Source of the DNA: Halorubrum laminariae
GTDB lineage: Archaea > Halobacteriota > Halobacteria > Halobacteriales > Haloferacaceae
Reading direction: 5' to 3'
Assembly: GCF_024494655.1 (NCBI RefSeq)
Contig: NZ_JANHDL010000014.1
Location: 24,032-88,031, forward strand
Length of the DNA stretch: 64,000 nt
Program-made: the position numbers and the translations under genes
Shown: positions 62,388-64,000 of the stretch, in pieces
How positions within the stretch are numbered: the stretch's first letter is position 1
How the letters are laid out: every line of letters begins with the position of its first letter
The notes under the pieces: generated by a model
The model's database searches: none
What the model was told of the DNA's origin: nothing
The model's input: only the letters and a program-made list of their open reading frames with translations

Positions 62388-62801
62388 ATGAGCACCAACC
62401 TCGGGGCTGCCGATGAGATGGAAACGCGGGAACTCGTCCACTTCGTCACCCAGCAGACGCGATTCGCGCTCGTCACCAACATCCTCCAGCACCCCGAGCA
62501 GCTCCCCTCGATGTACGAGCTCGAGGAACTCAATCCCAGCGTTAGCGAGGCCACCGTCTACAAGCACATTCAGAAACTGATCGACGCCGGCATCGTCAAG
62601 GAGTTCACCCTGGATGACGACGAGCGTCGGCAGGGCTACCCCTGGAAGTTCTACGGTCTCACCGAGGAGGGTCGAGAATTCCTCGATGAACACAACCTGC
62701 TCGCAGCTGAGGAGACACTGCAGCGGATCTACGAGACAATCTCCGATAAGCCGGAGAAGATGGTCAAATACGAGAACGCGCCACGTGCCGACGATCCGTA
62801 A
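62388..62801 (+). CDS. PadR-like winged-helix regulator
   Basis: The protein has 137 residues from ATG 62388. Pattern: FALVTNILQHPEQLPSMYEL, SVSEATVYKHIQKLIDAGIV (recognition helix region), and a wing KEFTLDDDERRQGYPWKFYG, then LTEEGREFLDE. A C-terminal helix for dimerisation follows. It resembles archaeal PadR/HTH proteins. It likely binds the two GATTTAC palindromes between it and the divergent gene. Confidence 0.78.
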   Translation: MSTNLGAADEMETRELVHFVTQQTRFALVTNILQHPEQLPSMYELEELNPSVSEATVYKHIQKLIDAGIVKEFTLDDDERRQGYPWKFYGLTEEGREFLDEHNLLAAEETLQRIYETISDKPEKMVKYENAPRADDP

Positions 62802-62933
62802 CCCGTCCGCAGGTACCAAGGAATAGGATCCTATCTATCCTATCCGACTTGCGCTATTCGAGTGGTTGATTCGGCAAAAGTATTGCACTCGATGATTCTC
62901 AGCGCGATGTAACATAGTGTAAACTACCCCACC
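62802..62933. other. Right-end region of the tnpB element
   Basis: TAAACTACCCCACCCTACTC just before the tnpB stop is shared with the split tnpB element at 43.1 kb and marks the element's right end. Confidence 0.45.

Positions 62934-64000
<1,067 letters not shown>

Overview
The window comes from a halophilic archaeon (class Halobacteria). The evidence is high-GC coding with very acidic proteins, archaeal-type promoters with many leaderless starts, PGF-CTERM surface proteins, an Orc1/Cdc6 initiator beside haloarchaeal origin recognition boxes, and haloarchaeal insertion sequences (ISH3-type, IS630 and IS200/IS605). The density of IS relics, pseudogenes and duplicated small modules suggests a megaplasmid, secondary replicon or large genomic island rather than a conserved chromosomal core.

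Layout. 0.3-1.5 kb: an HNH/RNA-ligase fusion. 1.6-7.3 kb: a plasmid-type cassette (DUF6166, a DUF932-like protein, DUF6610, a 115-aa protein, an ArdC-like/HExxH protein). Almost every gene here has its own copy of a GC-rich leader element, and several are preceded by a TTAACCAACA inverted repeat. A second, truncated copy of the cassette lies at 58.9-61.6 kb and carries the gene (SWIM zinc finger) missing after the orphan leader at 7.2 kb. 7.6-8.3, 16.7-17.5 and 57.8-58.2 kb: three differently decayed copies of a zinc-ribbon/DUF6788 module built around the inverted repeat TACCTTATGTA...TACATAAGGTA. A fourth trace is at 21.9 kb. 8.4-18.0 kb: small accessory genes (Fic-type, SWIM/TPR-like, C2H2, CcbP-like, TRAM).

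18.4-20.2 kb: a replication origin with five recognisable ORBs and orc1/cdc6. 21-29.4 kb: a remodelled surface-glycan region with two sugar-nucleotide epimerases, a PAPS-reductase-like protein, two YdjM-like membrane hydrolases, a GT2 glycosyltransferase and an rfbB fragment. 29.7-31.7 kb: a 169-bp MITE and an intact IS200/IS605 element.

32-56.4 kb: an envelope-related locus. It holds a MacB/LolD-type ABC exporter, a DUF4129-like protein, DUF58, MoxR and DUF4350 proteins, small membrane proteins, a DUF1616 protein, and two divergent PGF-CTERM surface proteins of about 494 and 2355 residues. It is interrupted by a tnpB element and an IS630. The tnpB is itself split by a 405-bp element with 15-bp perfect terminal repeats and a 7-bp target duplication, whose only gene is a ribbon-helix-helix regulator.

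61.7-64 kb: a divergent regulator/target pair with two palindromic operators, and an incomplete tnpB at the window end. Family names are recognised by eye from motifs; no search was run.
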